The position numbers and the translations under genes are program-made. From positions 1,967,305-2,031,304 of the forward strand of contig JAJFKW010000001.1 of assembly GCA_021773015.1 (NCBI GenBank): 64,000 nucleotides of DNA. The letters are read 5' to 3'. Within the stretch, counting starts at the first letter, position 1. The number at the start of each line of letters is the position of its first letter. Of this stretch, positions 24,434-33,557 are shown one piece after another. The stretch comes from Woeseia sp. GTDB lineage: Bacteria > Pseudomonadota > Gammaproteobacteria > Steroidobacterales > Woeseiaceae. The notes under the pieces are model-generated. The model did not search any database and was not told the origin of the DNA. It was given only the letters and a program-made list of their open reading frames with translations.

Positions 24434-25471
24434 TTAGCTACGATATTCGGCGGTTAATTGTTCAGAAACTGTCCAAAGTTTTTCCGCTATCGCGTCATCT
24501 TGCATAAGCGCGTTCGGTTGTGCTGGATTGCAATCCGAGAAATAGTAGCCGGTAATCTCCGCAACGTCCGGATGCGCCGCAACGTAACACGAAGTCGCTG
24601 CCCCCTGTGGAATTGTTTTCCACGTAAAACTTGACGTGCTGTCATCGTCCGAACCGCCATCTTCCGTCTCCGGCAAGTGGCGGCCCAGATTGGTTTTGAT
24701 TACGCCAGGATGTAGCGAATTCGAGGTCGCATTTGTGTCGGCGAGGCGCCGCGCCAACTCGCGAGAAAACAAACCGTTTGCCAATTTCGATTGTCCGTAT
24801 GCCTTGAAGGGTTCGTAGCCCACTTCAGCATCCAGGTTTTCAAATTGAATGCCCTCCTCTGGCGCCCAGACGTGCGCCATACTGCTCACGACCACCACTC
24901 TGCCGTGTTTAGCCGCCACCACGCTGTCGATGAGCTTTTCTGTTAATAGGAAATGTCCAAGATGATTCACTGCGAATTGTTTTTCCACACTATTGACAAC
25001 TTCCCGCTCAGGCAACGCCATAATCCCCGCGTTTAGGATGAGCATATCGAGCGGTATGTTCATAGACGCGACATTTGCCGCTGCTTGCACCACGGCGTCG
25101 AGGTCGGTGAGCTCAATCATCAGCGGTGTCGTTTCGCCGTCAACACTGGCACAAGCCTTTTCCGCCTTTTCAAGCGTACGAGCTGCACCAATCACATGCG
25201 CGCCGCGCGCGGTCATCGCTCGCATCGTTTCGTAGCCGATGCCGGAATTGCAGCCCGTCAACAGGGCCGTCTTGCCAGTTAAATCCACTCCGGCTAGCAC
25301 ATCGTCGGCAGTCGACTCTGCATCGAATATTGACGCGCCTGGAATGGCGCGACCCGTAACCGCAGCTATGTAGTCAATGTCATCCGCGAAACTTGTTCCA
25401 ATTAAGGTTGTGCCAATGGCGGTCGCGATACTGTTTTGTAGAAATTCTCGTCTTGTATTACGCGTGCTCAT
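24434..25471 (-). CDS. Short-chain dehydrogenase with Tat signal
   Basis: This 345-residue classical SDR of the retinol-dehydrogenase/WW-oxidoreductase type starts with an N-terminal twin-arginine leader (TRREFLQN, then a hydrophobic stretch ending near SFADD). Seen: cofactor motif TGCNSGIG, ILNAGIMALPE, the catalytic Ser in VVSSMAHVW, and YGQSK (YxxxK). NAD(P)-dependent oxidation or reduction of an alcohol is predicted. Tat export of a folded, cofactor-loaded SDR to the periplasm is unusual but would make sense of the leader. It precedes the peroxiredoxin-like gene's end by about 30 nt on the same strand, so they may share a transcript. Confidence 0.8.
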   Translation of the reverse strand: MSTRNTRREFLQNSIATAIGTTLIGTSFADDIDYIAAVTGRAIPGASIFDAESTADDVLAGVDLTGKTALLTGCNSGIGYETMRAMTARGAHVIGAARTLEKAEKACASVDGETTPLMIELTDLDAVVQAAANVASMNIPLDMLILNAGIMALPEREVVNSVEKQFAVNHLGHFLLTEKLIDSVVAAKHGRVVVVSSMAHVWAPEEGIQFENLDAEVGYEPFKAYGQSKLANGLFSRELARRLADTNATSNSLHPGVIKTNLGRHLPETEDGGSDDDSTSSFTWKTIPQGAATSCYVAAHPDVAEITGYYFSDCNPAQPNALMQDDAIAEKLWTVSEQLTAEYRS

Positions 25472-25501
25472 ATTTATGCGCCTTTGCTTATGATCCGTTG
25501 T

Positions 25502-26038
25502 TCATTGATAGGTGCCGCGAATGGGGTAATCGTTTTGCGGATCTTTGATCCAGGCGAGCCCGGATACCAACGCGTCAATCTCAGGCCGCAAAAACGGATT
25601 ATTGGATATATCGACAAATTGAACCTCGTTCTTGGCATTGATTACAAATAGGCCAGGTTCTGGAAACGGGTGGTCGGTTTCCTGTGGTGATCGCGGGTCT
25701 GATATGTATAAGCCTAACGTCTTCATCTGATCGACTGTGAGTCCGTAGCACAATGGAAAGCTTACGCTGAGCTTTTCTGCATGTGCCAAAGCCTGCTCTG
25801 CACTGTCCGCGCTAACCGCAACCACATCCACTCCGGTCCCCTGGAGTTCGGCGACAAACCCTTCCAGTTTATTGAGATATTTGGTGCATAACGGGCAATG
25901 CTTACCGCGATAGACCACCAACATTCTCCATTGTGCGCCGTCCGCCGGACGACCGAGTTCGATTTGCTCGCCTCGAATATCACGAGCTTCCATTGCCGGA
26001 AATTGCGCTCCGGCGCCAATCTTCTGATTGATCGTCAT
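25502..26038 (-). CDS. Peroxiredoxin-like thioredoxin-fold protein (AhpC/TSA-like)
   Basis: The protein has 178 residues from the ATG 26036-26038 (AGGTGG 5 nt upstream; a GTG 9 nt further up is less likely). Seen: VVYRGKHCPLCTKYLNKLEG, a CxxC in the peroxiredoxin-like active-site position, VVAVSADSAEQA, SFPLCYGLTVDQMKTLGLYI and PGLFVINAKNEVQF. It belongs to the cytosolic AhpC/TSA-type redoxins and should reduce peroxides or act as a thiol redoxin. It is upstream of the Tat-SDR gene on the same strand. Confidence 0.8.
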   Translation of the reverse strand: MTINQKIGAGAQFPAMEARDIRGEQIELGRPADGAQWRMLVVYRGKHCPLCTKYLNKLEGFVAELQGTGVDVVAVSADSAEQALAHAEKLSVSFPLCYGLTVDQMKTLGLYISDPRSPQETDHPFPEPGLFVINAKNEVQFVDISNNPFLRPEIDALVSGLAWIKDPQNDYPIRGTYQ

Positions 26039-26160
26039 TAAAACCACCTATTTGCCACGAAGTCGGCCTGTTGACGCATATTTTCACTGATTCTGCGAAA
26101 AAGACCACAATATATCGGCAACGCCGAACGTCAAGATTTGTCCATATCCCATAATAATAC

Positions 26161-27324
26161 GTGGGCTTACGCGTTAAACTGTCTGGCCGGGTTAGAAATT
26201 CACCGATTCGACGTAGTAAATCAGCAAGAGATCTCTATTTAGTGATTCTGCAAGACTCAAAGTTACTATTAGTACCGATTCTGGCAACCGCCATGTTCAG
26301 CGGTTGCGGTTCCGCCAACAACGACGGACCCGCAAACCGCGCGGAACGGCCACCCACAAGAGTCATGACGCATCGTGTGGAACGTGAAAGCCTAATCGAT
26401 GAAATTCAGGCGCTCGGCACAGCCGGGGCAAATGAGTCCGTGGAAATCAAGCCGCGCGTCGCTAGCATTGTCACCAAAATCGCATTTACTGAGGGACAAC
26501 GAGTTACAACGGGCACACTACTGATTGAACTTGAGAATAGCGAAATTCGCGCCGGGCTTGCCGTCGCGGAAGCGTCATTATCGGAAAGCCGCAGCAGTTA
26601 CAATCGCAGCCGATCGCTCATCGATACGCAGGTCATTTCCGCAGCCAACCTCGAGCAGTTGCAAGCTGCTATGCAAGTCGACGAGGCACAGGTTCAAGCT
26701 GCAAAAGCGCGACTTGCCAATACGCGCATTCATGCACCATTCGATGGCCGTATCGGGCTGCGACGCGTTAGCCTCGGTGGATTTGTCGATAGTTCGACGG
26801 TCATTACCACGCTGGATGACACTGCGATCATCAAACTCGACTTCACAGTGCCGGAGGCGTTCCTGGCCGTTATCAAAGAAGGTATGGCAATTTCCGCGAA
26901 CAGCCTCGTTTATCCAGATCAGCCATTTATCGGTACCGTTGATAGCATCGATACCCGGTTGGATCCCGTAGCCCGCTCGGTCCAGGTACGCGCTTTACTA
27001 CCCAATTCGGATGGTCTCCTGAAGCCCGGGATGTTTATGAGTGTCAACTTACAGCGTGACCGCGGACTGGTACTTGTAGTACCTGAAGAATCTATCGTTC
27101 CAGAACGCGGCTCCCAATATGTCTTCATCGTCAGTGACGGAATCGCCACGCGCAGGGAAATCAAGTTAGGAAGGCGCGTACCCGGCGCCGTTGAAATTGT
27201 CTCTGGCTTACAGGACGGAGAGCTGGTGGTCACCGAAGGTACGCATAAATTGCGCGATGGCAGCCCTGTTGAGACAGTGCAATTTCGAACGGCAGGTAGC
27301 AACACACTAACCGGCGCGGACTAG
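26161..27324 (+). CDS. RND efflux periplasmic adaptor (membrane fusion protein), lipoprotein
   Basis: This 387-residue HlyD/AcrA-type adaptor has the lipobox-like ILATAMFSGCGS (lipidated Cys about residue 49). It has a lipoyl/biotinyl half-motif (IKPRVASIVTKIAFTEGQRV), a helical hairpin (AVAEASLSESRSSYNRSRSL), the second half IHAPFDGRIGLRRVSLGGFV and a beta-barrel domain. The GTG at 26161 gives a basic 27-residue tail before the hydrophobic stretch. A GTG at 26242 would give a more usual lipoprotein leader, so the start is unsure. It is followed after 17 nt by the RND pump, with which it forms a tripartite efflux system. No outer-membrane factor gene is adjacent. Confidence 0.9.
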   Translation: MGLRVKLSGRVRNSPIRRSKSARDLYLVILQDSKLLLVPILATAMFSGCGSANNDGPANRAERPPTRVMTHRVERESLIDEIQALGTAGANESVEIKPRVASIVTKIAFTEGQRVTTGTLLIELENSEIRAGLAVAEASLSESRSSYNRSRSLIDTQVISAANLEQLQAAMQVDEAQVQAAKARLANTRIHAPFDGRIGLRRVSLGGFVDSSTVITTLDDTAIIKLDFTVPEAFLAVIKEGMAISANSLVYPDQPFIGTVDSIDTRLDPVARSVQVRALLPNSDGLLKPGMFMSVNLQRDRGLVLVVPEESIVPERGSQYVFIVSDGIATRREIKLGRRVPGAVEIVSGLQDGELVVTEGTHKLRDGSPVETVQFRTAGSNTLTGAD

Positions 27325-27341
27325 CGCGAAGGACTGCAGCG

Positions 27342-30300
27342 ATGTTGATTTCAGACGTTTCAGTAAAACGGCCAGTCTTCGCTGTCGTCATCTCGTTGGT
27401 TTTGGTTATATCGGGGTTGATGTCGGTACGCTCACTACCGACCCGCGAGTATCCCGATATTCAAAGACCCATAGTATCGGTCAGCACCAATTACCGCGGC
27501 GCGGCGTCGGACGTGGTCGAACGCAGAGTCACGCAGGTTATTGAAGATCAGGTTGCCGGAATATCGGGCATCGAGAAAATTAGCTCCGTCAGTTTTGATG
27601 AACGATCTTCTATCACACTTGAATTCTCCATAGACAGAGATGTCGATGGCGCGGCGAACGACGTCAGAGATCGCGTGTCTCGCGTACTGGACAACTTGCC
27701 GGACGAAGCAGACCCGCCTGAGGTCTCCAAGCGAGACAGCGCTTCTGCTACGACAATGTGGATTAACGTGTCAAGCGATGCCCGTTCAATCATGGAATTG
27801 ACTGACTACGCGCAACGCTTTCTTGTTGATTCCTTATCAATCGTCGACGGCGTCGCATTCGTCCGGATGAGTGGTACGCGGCGACCTGCGATGCGCATTT
27901 GGATCGATACACAGCGCCTCGCTGCGCGTGGCCTTACTGTATCCGACATCGAAGATGCCTTGCGCCGCGAAAACGTGCAAATACCGTCTGGGCGGCTGGA
28001 GTCCAACGACCGGGAATTTACGCTCAGGACCGATACCGGATTCAAATCTGAGGAAGACTTTCGCAGCCTGGTTCTCACCAAAGGCCGCGACAACTATTTG
28101 GTTCGACTGGGCGAAGTTGCAGACATTCAATTAGCACCCGAAGACGTTCGCAGCTATTCCCGAACGAATGGCACAGCGGGCATGAGCCTCGGTATTATTC
28201 CCCAGGCCAAGGCGAACATTCTGCAGGTCAATAAACGGGTCAAGGCAAGACTGGCTGAGCTGCAATCGACACTGCCTGACGATATCAACGTCGGCGTCAA
28301 TATCGATTCATCCATCTTTATTAGTGAGTCGTTGAAGGAAGTCGGAAAAGCGTTAGGCGTCGCACTGTTCCTCGTGCTGATCGTCATTTACGCATTTATT
28401 GGCACCGTCCGCGCGACGCTGATTCCCGCCGTCACTATTCCCATTTCGATCATTGCATCTTTCATGGTCATGGCAGCAATGGGTTTTTCGCTGAACGTGC
28501 TGACGTTGCTTGGTTTGGTACTGGCAATCGGGTTGGTTGTCGACGACGCCATTGTGGTGTTGGAAAATATTGTACGTCGGATTGAAAAAGGCGAACCTGT
28601 ACTGCTTGCCGCAACCAACGGTGCACGCGAGATTGGCTTCGCGGTCATCGCGACGACCTTAGTCCTCGTCGCCGTATTTCTACCGGTCTCATTTATGCCG
28701 GGCAATATCGGCAGAATTTTTGCTGAATTTGGCATATCGCTTGCCGCGGCAGTCATTTTCTCAAGCCTGGTAGCGCTGACCCTGGTTCCCGTAATGTGCT
28801 CAAAATTGTTTGCGACGGGACTCCATAGAGGTCGCCTAACGCATGCGATAGACAATCTATTTCAGAAATTGACGATTTTTTATTCGGCCACGTTGCGAAG
28901 AGCGATTCGGCATCCCTGGTTGGTGATTGCCGGGGCGCTAGCCATTTTTGGCGCCAGCATGACGTTGCTTGGAAGTCTCGCAGTAGAGTACATCCCGCGC
29001 GAAGATCGCGGCATGGCGTTAACCAGAGTGACCGCGCCGGATGGCGCTAGTGTTGAATACACTTCCGATTACGTTCGCGAAATTGAAAAGATTATGATGA
29101 AGGATATCGAGACCGGCGACGTTCTCCGCATCGGTACCCGCTCCGGTTCTTTTCGCGCCGGCAGTGATGCTAACACTGCGATGGTGTTTGCACCTCTTGC
29201 ACTATGGTCGGAGCGCGACCGAACGGCAATGGAGATCACGCAAAACTGGAACCGTCAGTTTGCTGAGCTACCCGGCGTATCGGCATTCTCGTTTGCAGTT
29301 GGCAGTTGGAGCATCGGCCAAAGCAGCCGTCCGCTACGGGTTGTGTTGGGCGGTCCGGACTACGAGCAGCTGTCGGAGTGGCGCGATATTGTAGTCGAGG
29401 AAATGGAGAAAGTCCCCGGCCTTTCTAATGTCGACTCGGATTACAAAGAACGTAAGCCAAAAATAGACGTGTCCATAGATCGTGATCGTGCTGCTGATCT
29501 TGGCATTTCGTTAGCGAATGTCGGCAGCACACTAGAAACCATCCTCGGATCGCGTGTTGTTACGACGTTCATTGATCGCGGTGAAGAATATCGGGTAATC
29601 CTTCAGGGTGTCGATGAGAGCCGGCAAACGCCCAGCGACCTGGATTCAATCTACGTGCGATCCGATCGCAGCGGGCAACTGATCCCGTTGTCCAACCTCG
29701 TTACGTTGGAAGAACAAGCCGGACCCGTCGATTTGCGGCGCTTCGATCGTATGCGGGCAATCACCATTAGCGCCAGCATGGAAAAGGGGTTTTCTCTCGG
29801 TCCTGCACTCGATGCGGTCGAAAATATTGTGCGTACCAAGTTGCCGGCGGCCGCGACGCTTAATTACGACGGCGAGTCTCGGGAACTCAAAAAGTCCAGC
29901 GGCTCTCTTTACCTGACATTTTTGTTAGCGCTAGTGATGGTTTATCTCGTACTGGCGGCGCAATTCGAGAGCTTCAAGCACCCGTTGATCATCATGTCGA
30001 CGGTGCCGTTGGCAATCGCCGGTGCGTTGATTGGACTCACTGTATTCGGTGCATCCATCAACATATTCAGCCAGATTGGCGCAATCATGCTCATCGGCCT
30101 CGCCGCAAAAAATGGCATATTGATTGTTGAGTTTGCCAATCAGCTTCGCGATCGCGGTGTCGAGTTCGTAGAAGCCGTGATAGAGGCGGCTTCTACCCGT
30201 CTTCGTGCCGTGTTAATGACCAGCATGGGAACGGCTTTTGGCGCAGTTCCGTTAGTAATGGCAAGTGGTGCCGGCGCAGAATCGAGGCAGTCGATTGGTG

Positions 30301-30479
30301 CCGTCGTATTTTTTGGCGTCACATTCTCGGTATTGCTAACGCTTATTGTCGTTCCGGTCGTTTATTCACTGATGGCTAGAAAATCTCACTCGCCAGAGTA
30401 CATTGCGCAACTTATCGAAAAATTAAAGGGCGCGGAAGCAGGCCGGCCTCAGTCCGGACTTGCCGAAGAGCAGAGCTAG
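27342..30479 (+). CDS. RND multidrug efflux permease (HAE-1 / AcrB-MdtB-like)
   Basis: This 1045-residue inner-membrane proton/drug antiporter has two repeats of six membrane helices and two large periplasmic loops. Seen: VKRPVFAVVISLVLVISG at the N-terminus, LPTREYPDIQRP, the TM4 proton-relay Asp pair in LGLVLAIGLVVDDAIVVLEN, IGRIFAEFGISLAAAV, and the second-half signatures VYLVLAAQFESF and MLIGLAAKNGILIVEFANQL. The start has AAGGA 9 nt upstream. It is paired with the adaptor gene upstream. The substrate range cannot be deduced, and the missing adjacent outer-membrane channel implies use of a TolC-like protein from elsewhere. Confidence 0.95.
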   Translation: MLISDVSVKRPVFAVVISLVLVISGLMSVRSLPTREYPDIQRPIVSVSTNYRGAASDVVERRVTQVIEDQVAGISGIEKISSVSFDERSSITLEFSIDRDVDGAANDVRDRVSRVLDNLPDEADPPEVSKRDSASATTMWINVSSDARSIMELTDYAQRFLVDSLSIVDGVAFVRMSGTRRPAMRIWIDTQRLAARGLTVSDIEDALRRENVQIPSGRLESNDREFTLRTDTGFKSEEDFRSLVLTKGRDNYLVRLGEVADIQLAPEDVRSYSRTNGTAGMSLGIIPQAKANILQVNKRVKARLAELQSTLPDDINVGVNIDSSIFISESLKEVGKALGVALFLVLIVIYAFIGTVRATLIPAVTIPISIIASFMVMAAMGFSLNVLTLLGLVLAIGLVVDDAIVVLENIVRRIEKGEPVLLAATNGAREIGFAVIATTLVLVAVFLPVSFMPGNIGRIFAEFGISLAAAVIFSSLVALTLVPVMCSKLFATGLHRGRLTHAIDNLFQKLTIFYSATLRRAIRHPWLVIAGALAIFGASMTLLGSLAVEYIPREDRGMALTRVTAPDGASVEYTSDYVREIEKIMMKDIETGDVLRIGTRSGSFRAGSDANTAMVFAPLALWSERDRTAMEITQNWNRQFAELPGVSAFSFAVGSWSIGQSSRPLRVVLGGPDYEQLSEWRDIVVEEMEKVPGLSNVDSDYKERKPKIDVSIDRDRAADLGISLANVGSTLETILGSRVVTTFIDRGEEYRVILQGVDESRQTPSDLDSIYVRSDRSGQLIPLSNLVTLEEQAGPVDLRRFDRMRAITISASMEKGFSLGPALDAVENIVRTKLPAAATLNYDGESRELKKSSGSLYLTFLLALVMVYLVLAAQFESFKHPLIIMSTVPLAIAGALIGLTVFGASINIFSQIGAIMLIGLAAKNGILIVEFANQLRDRGVEFVEAVIEAASTRLRAVLMTSMGTAFGAVPLVMASGAGAESRQSIGAVVFFGVTFSVLLTLIVVPVVYSLMARKSHSPEYIAQLIEKLKGAEAGRPQSGLAEEQS

Positions 30480-30511
30480 CAAACAAATATGCTTCTTGCA
30501 GTGCGAGAGCG

Positions 30512-31465
30512 TTACTTTTTAAGCACCAGCCGATCTTGTTCGAGTTTTCGCGTTGGAATAAATTGTCTGTCTATATCCCCGTGCAATGTAAATAACAGGT
30601 CCTTCGCAAACAGCTTATCGCCGATATGCCACGAGTGATCGAAACTACCAGTGAATGTAGAACTACTTTCTTTCTTGCTCACAAAATAGTCACCGCAGGA
30701 CACGTTGACCGCCTTACCCGGCGCGTCATCGGGCATCCCTACCCGACCGATCCTAGGGGCGACGCCGACTCGCTTTATGTTCGACAGCTTTAGGACCGAA
30801 TCGTAGGGGTTTTGATAATTTGTCAGGCGCACGCAATGACGATATATGGAGCTTGATTTCGAATCGTTAACGCTCATCGATTTCTTCGACACATCGGCGC
30901 CTATCAGGCAAATCTGGCTTACCGTCCAATTAACTGAGGCAATATTCGAGCGGTCATCAGCATCGTCGAACGCCTCACGAATTACGTAAGCGCCGGTAGA
31001 ATGCGCGAGCAGATGCACATTGATCTCACAGCCCCGAAACTGGGTAGCCGCGAATAGTCGAATGCAATTATCGACTAGATGTAAGGCTGTTTTCTTGGCG
31101 TCCGATCGATCTTCCAAATAGTTAATTCCACGATCATCGCTGGGCCAGTCAAAGCTGATAACAACACCCTTGTAGCCATGCGCCTGCAAATCGGACTGTA
31201 ATTGGCGATGGCGCCACATGATTGATTGACTATCGTTGTTGTAACCGTGAATAAAGACCAAAATATCACCGCAAGACTTTCCTGTGTGATGGTTTGTGTG
31301 CGTGTCAGCCTTTCCCATCACTTGGTCCACCCAGTCTTTGCGTGACATGGCATGGGACGGTTTGGGCAATTGATTTGATGGGACTTTTAGGAACCGGGCA
31401 ACGCCGGGTTCCGCAGCAAAATTGCCTTTGCGGATCTTTCTAACAGAAATTACGTAATCTGGCAT
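30512..31465 (-). CDS. Alpha/beta hydrolase, DUF900 type
   Basis: The protein has 317 residues from the ATG 31463-31465 (GAGGG upstream; a TTG further up is less likely). Seen: DILVFIHGYNND (strand then oxyanion HGYN), GVVISFDWPSDD, the nucleophile elbow LLAHSTGAYVI (AHSTG) and a late GSFDHSWHIGD that could supply the catalytic His. No signal peptide is apparent. DUF900 proteins are predicted esterases or lipases with few characterised members. It is convergent with the RND gene (32 bp) and divergent from the amidase. Confidence 0.75.
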   Translation of the reverse strand: MPDYVISVRKIRKGNFAAEPGVARFLKVPSNQLPKPSHAMSRKDWVDQVMGKADTHTNHHTGKSCGDILVFIHGYNNDSQSIMWRHRQLQSDLQAHGYKGVVISFDWPSDDRGINYLEDRSDAKKTALHLVDNCIRLFAATQFRGCEINVHLLAHSTGAYVIREAFDDADDRSNIASVNWTVSQICLIGADVSKKSMSVNDSKSSSIYRHCVRLTNYQNPYDSVLKLSNIKRVGVAPRIGRVGMPDDAPGKAVNVSCGDYFVSKKESSSTFTGSFDHSWHIGDKLFAKDLLFTLHGDIDRQFIPTRKLEQDRLVLKK

Positions 31466-31691
31466 GTCATAACCCTCGCGTGACAAGCGAAATTCATCGG
31501 CGTCCTAGACTATTAAATTCAGACTTGTGATCTAATCGGGTCACGAGTATATCACTGCAATTCCGTGGGCAAGGCGCCGCGCAGCCTGCTAACAGTGCGT
31601 CGCCACATAGTACGTTTGGGTGCGAATGCCGCCTGCTTACGGAATTCATCAATTCATCGGAAACACCGTAAATCCATGTCGGAGATAGACA

Positions 31692-33497
31692 ATGAATCAT
31701 AAGAATGCTGTGTTGCTTGATCGTCGCCGAATTCTATTTGCCGCACTTGCTGGCGGCGGCGCAACCGCGTTAGGGGCTTGCGATCCGTCAGAGAATTCGA
31801 CGGATGGTTCCGCTATCGATCTGTGGTCCGGGTTTGACGAGCGAATTACCGAACGCACGCTCGCCGAGGCGGAGAAGCTTTTCGGCGTCAGTCTGACCAC
31901 AGCGGAGCGCAAGCAAATTCTGGGTGGATCCATCGATGACTCGGAAAGTAGCTTTTTTGACGAACAAATACAGTCGCTCGAAAAACGCCGCCGACAAGAC
32001 ATCCCCGAGTCTCTTGCGCCTGCAACGACATTCGACCCAAGACTGCCAGGGGTGGAATATGCATCACAGGAAAACGGCATTGAATTATTTCCGGAAGTCA
32101 TCAGCGACATACCCGGCGATGAAGAAACCATAGCCTTTGCGTCTATAAAACAGCAGGCACGCTGGATGACCAGCGGTCAAATAAGCAGTCGTGACTTGAC
32201 TGATATTTATCTTCGGCGCATAGAAAAATATGGCGAACTCTTAGAGTGTTTTGTCACCGTTACCGAAGATGTCGCTCGTGCTCAGGCAGATCGTGCAGAT
32301 CAGGAACGGGCGCAAGGTCAAGTGCGTGGCCCGCTACACGGCATTCCCTACGGCGTGAAGGACTTGCTGGACACCGCAAATATTCATACGACCTGGGGTG
32401 CCGAGCCGTTCAAGAATCGCATACCGGAAACAGATGGCGCAGTGGTCAAGCTATTACAAGATGCCGGTGCCGTGATGCTCGGAAAAACCACGATGGGCGC
32501 ACTCGCCTGGGGCGACATCTGGTTTGGCGGTGAAACGCGCAACCCTTGGAATACGAAGGAAGGCGCGTCAGGCTCATCAGCGGGCTCGGGGTCCGCAACC
32601 GCCGGTGGATTGTGTTCCTTCGGTATTGGCACTGAAACGCTTGGCTCGATTGTTTCGCCCTCCGATCGTAACGGCTTAACGGGCCTGAGGCCGACGTTCG
32701 GCCGCGTTTCAAGGGTGGGCGCGATGGCCTTATGTTGGTCGATGGATAAGATCGGTCCAATGTGTCGATACGCCGAAGACAACGCAATGGTGCTTAGCGT
32801 GCTGAACGGATTTGACGCGAATGACGCCTCGTCGATCGATGCGGGATTTCACTACGATGGCCGCAAGGCGATCGATGAGTTAACTGTCGGCTATGATCCG
32901 CGCTGGTTTGAAGGTGAAAGCATTCGTGCCACGGACAATCCGGCACTTGATACATTGAAAAGCATCGGTGTAAGAGTAAAAGAAATCGAGTTTCCAGATT
33001 TACCAGTGGCCGAAATAATGGCGCCGCTGAGTATTGAGTCCGCAGCAGCGTTCGAACAGCTAACGTTGTCCGACCAAGATGATATGTTACGCAGGCAAAT
33101 TGACGCTGCTTGGCCAAACAACTTCAGACAAGCGCGGTTTTTTTCGGCCGTAGATTATGTACAAGCCGATCGATTACGCCGCAAGCTCATGCAGCAGACC
33201 CATGCCTTTTTCTCACAAGTCGATCTGATATTCGGGCCGAGTTTCGGCAGCGCCTCAATGCTAAGCCTCACCAACTATACCGGTCAGCCGTGCCTAACCA
33301 TGCGTGCGGGCTTCGAAGAAATCACACCGCGTCCGTTATTTGATCACCCGGAGAACGATACCGACGAAACTCTGCACCGAATACCGCGTTCGGTAACGTT
33401 GTGGAGCAATCTGTTCGAAGAGGGCAAACTCATTCGAGTTGGCCGCGCTTTGGAGTCTGCGTTGGGCGTAGTTACGGAACGGCCACCGCTGTCTTAA
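31692..33497 (+). CDS. Amidase-signature enzyme, Tat/lipoprotein leader
   Basis: This 601-residue exported amidase has a leader LDRRRILFAALAGGGATALG then AC, which combines a twin-arginine motif and a lipobox (Cys about residue 29). The amidase-signature core shows the catalytic Lys in PLHGIPYGVKDLLDTA, the Gly/Ser-rich GASGSSAGSGSA and the nucleophile Ser region GIGTETLGSIVSPSDRNG, then GLRPTFGRVSR. The usual GTDTGGSIR is altered to GTETLGSIV. It hydrolyses an unknown amide in the periplasm. The start has GGAG upstream. An extra 110-residue segment precedes the amidase core, as in some plant/bacterial exported amidases. Confidence 0.88.
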   Translation: MNHKNAVLLDRRRILFAALAGGGATALGACDPSENSTDGSAIDLWSGFDERITERTLAEAEKLFGVSLTTAERKQILGGSIDDSESSFFDEQIQSLEKRRRQDIPESLAPATTFDPRLPGVEYASQENGIELFPEVISDIPGDEETIAFASIKQQARWMTSGQISSRDLTDIYLRRIEKYGELLECFVTVTEDVARAQADRADQERAQGQVRGPLHGIPYGVKDLLDTANIHTTWGAEPFKNRIPETDGAVVKLLQDAGAVMLGKTTMGALAWGDIWFGGETRNPWNTKEGASGSSAGSGSATAGGLCSFGIGTETLGSIVSPSDRNGLTGLRPTFGRVSRVGAMALCWSMDKIGPMCRYAEDNAMVLSVLNGFDANDASSIDAGFHYDGRKAIDELTVGYDPRWFEGESIRATDNPALDTLKSIGVRVKEIEFPDLPVAEIMAPLSIESAAAFEQLTLSDQDDMLRRQIDAAWPNNFRQARFFSAVDYVQADRLRRKLMQQTHAFFSQVDLIFGPSFGSASMLSLTNYTGQPCLTMRAGFEEITPRPLFDHPENDTDETLHRIPRSVTLWSNLFEEGKLIRVGRALESALGVVTERPPLS

Positions 33498-33557
33498 GAA
33501 TGGCTGCCATTTACGCCAACGACCGCATGTTCGCATTGTGCTGACACGCAATCGCAG

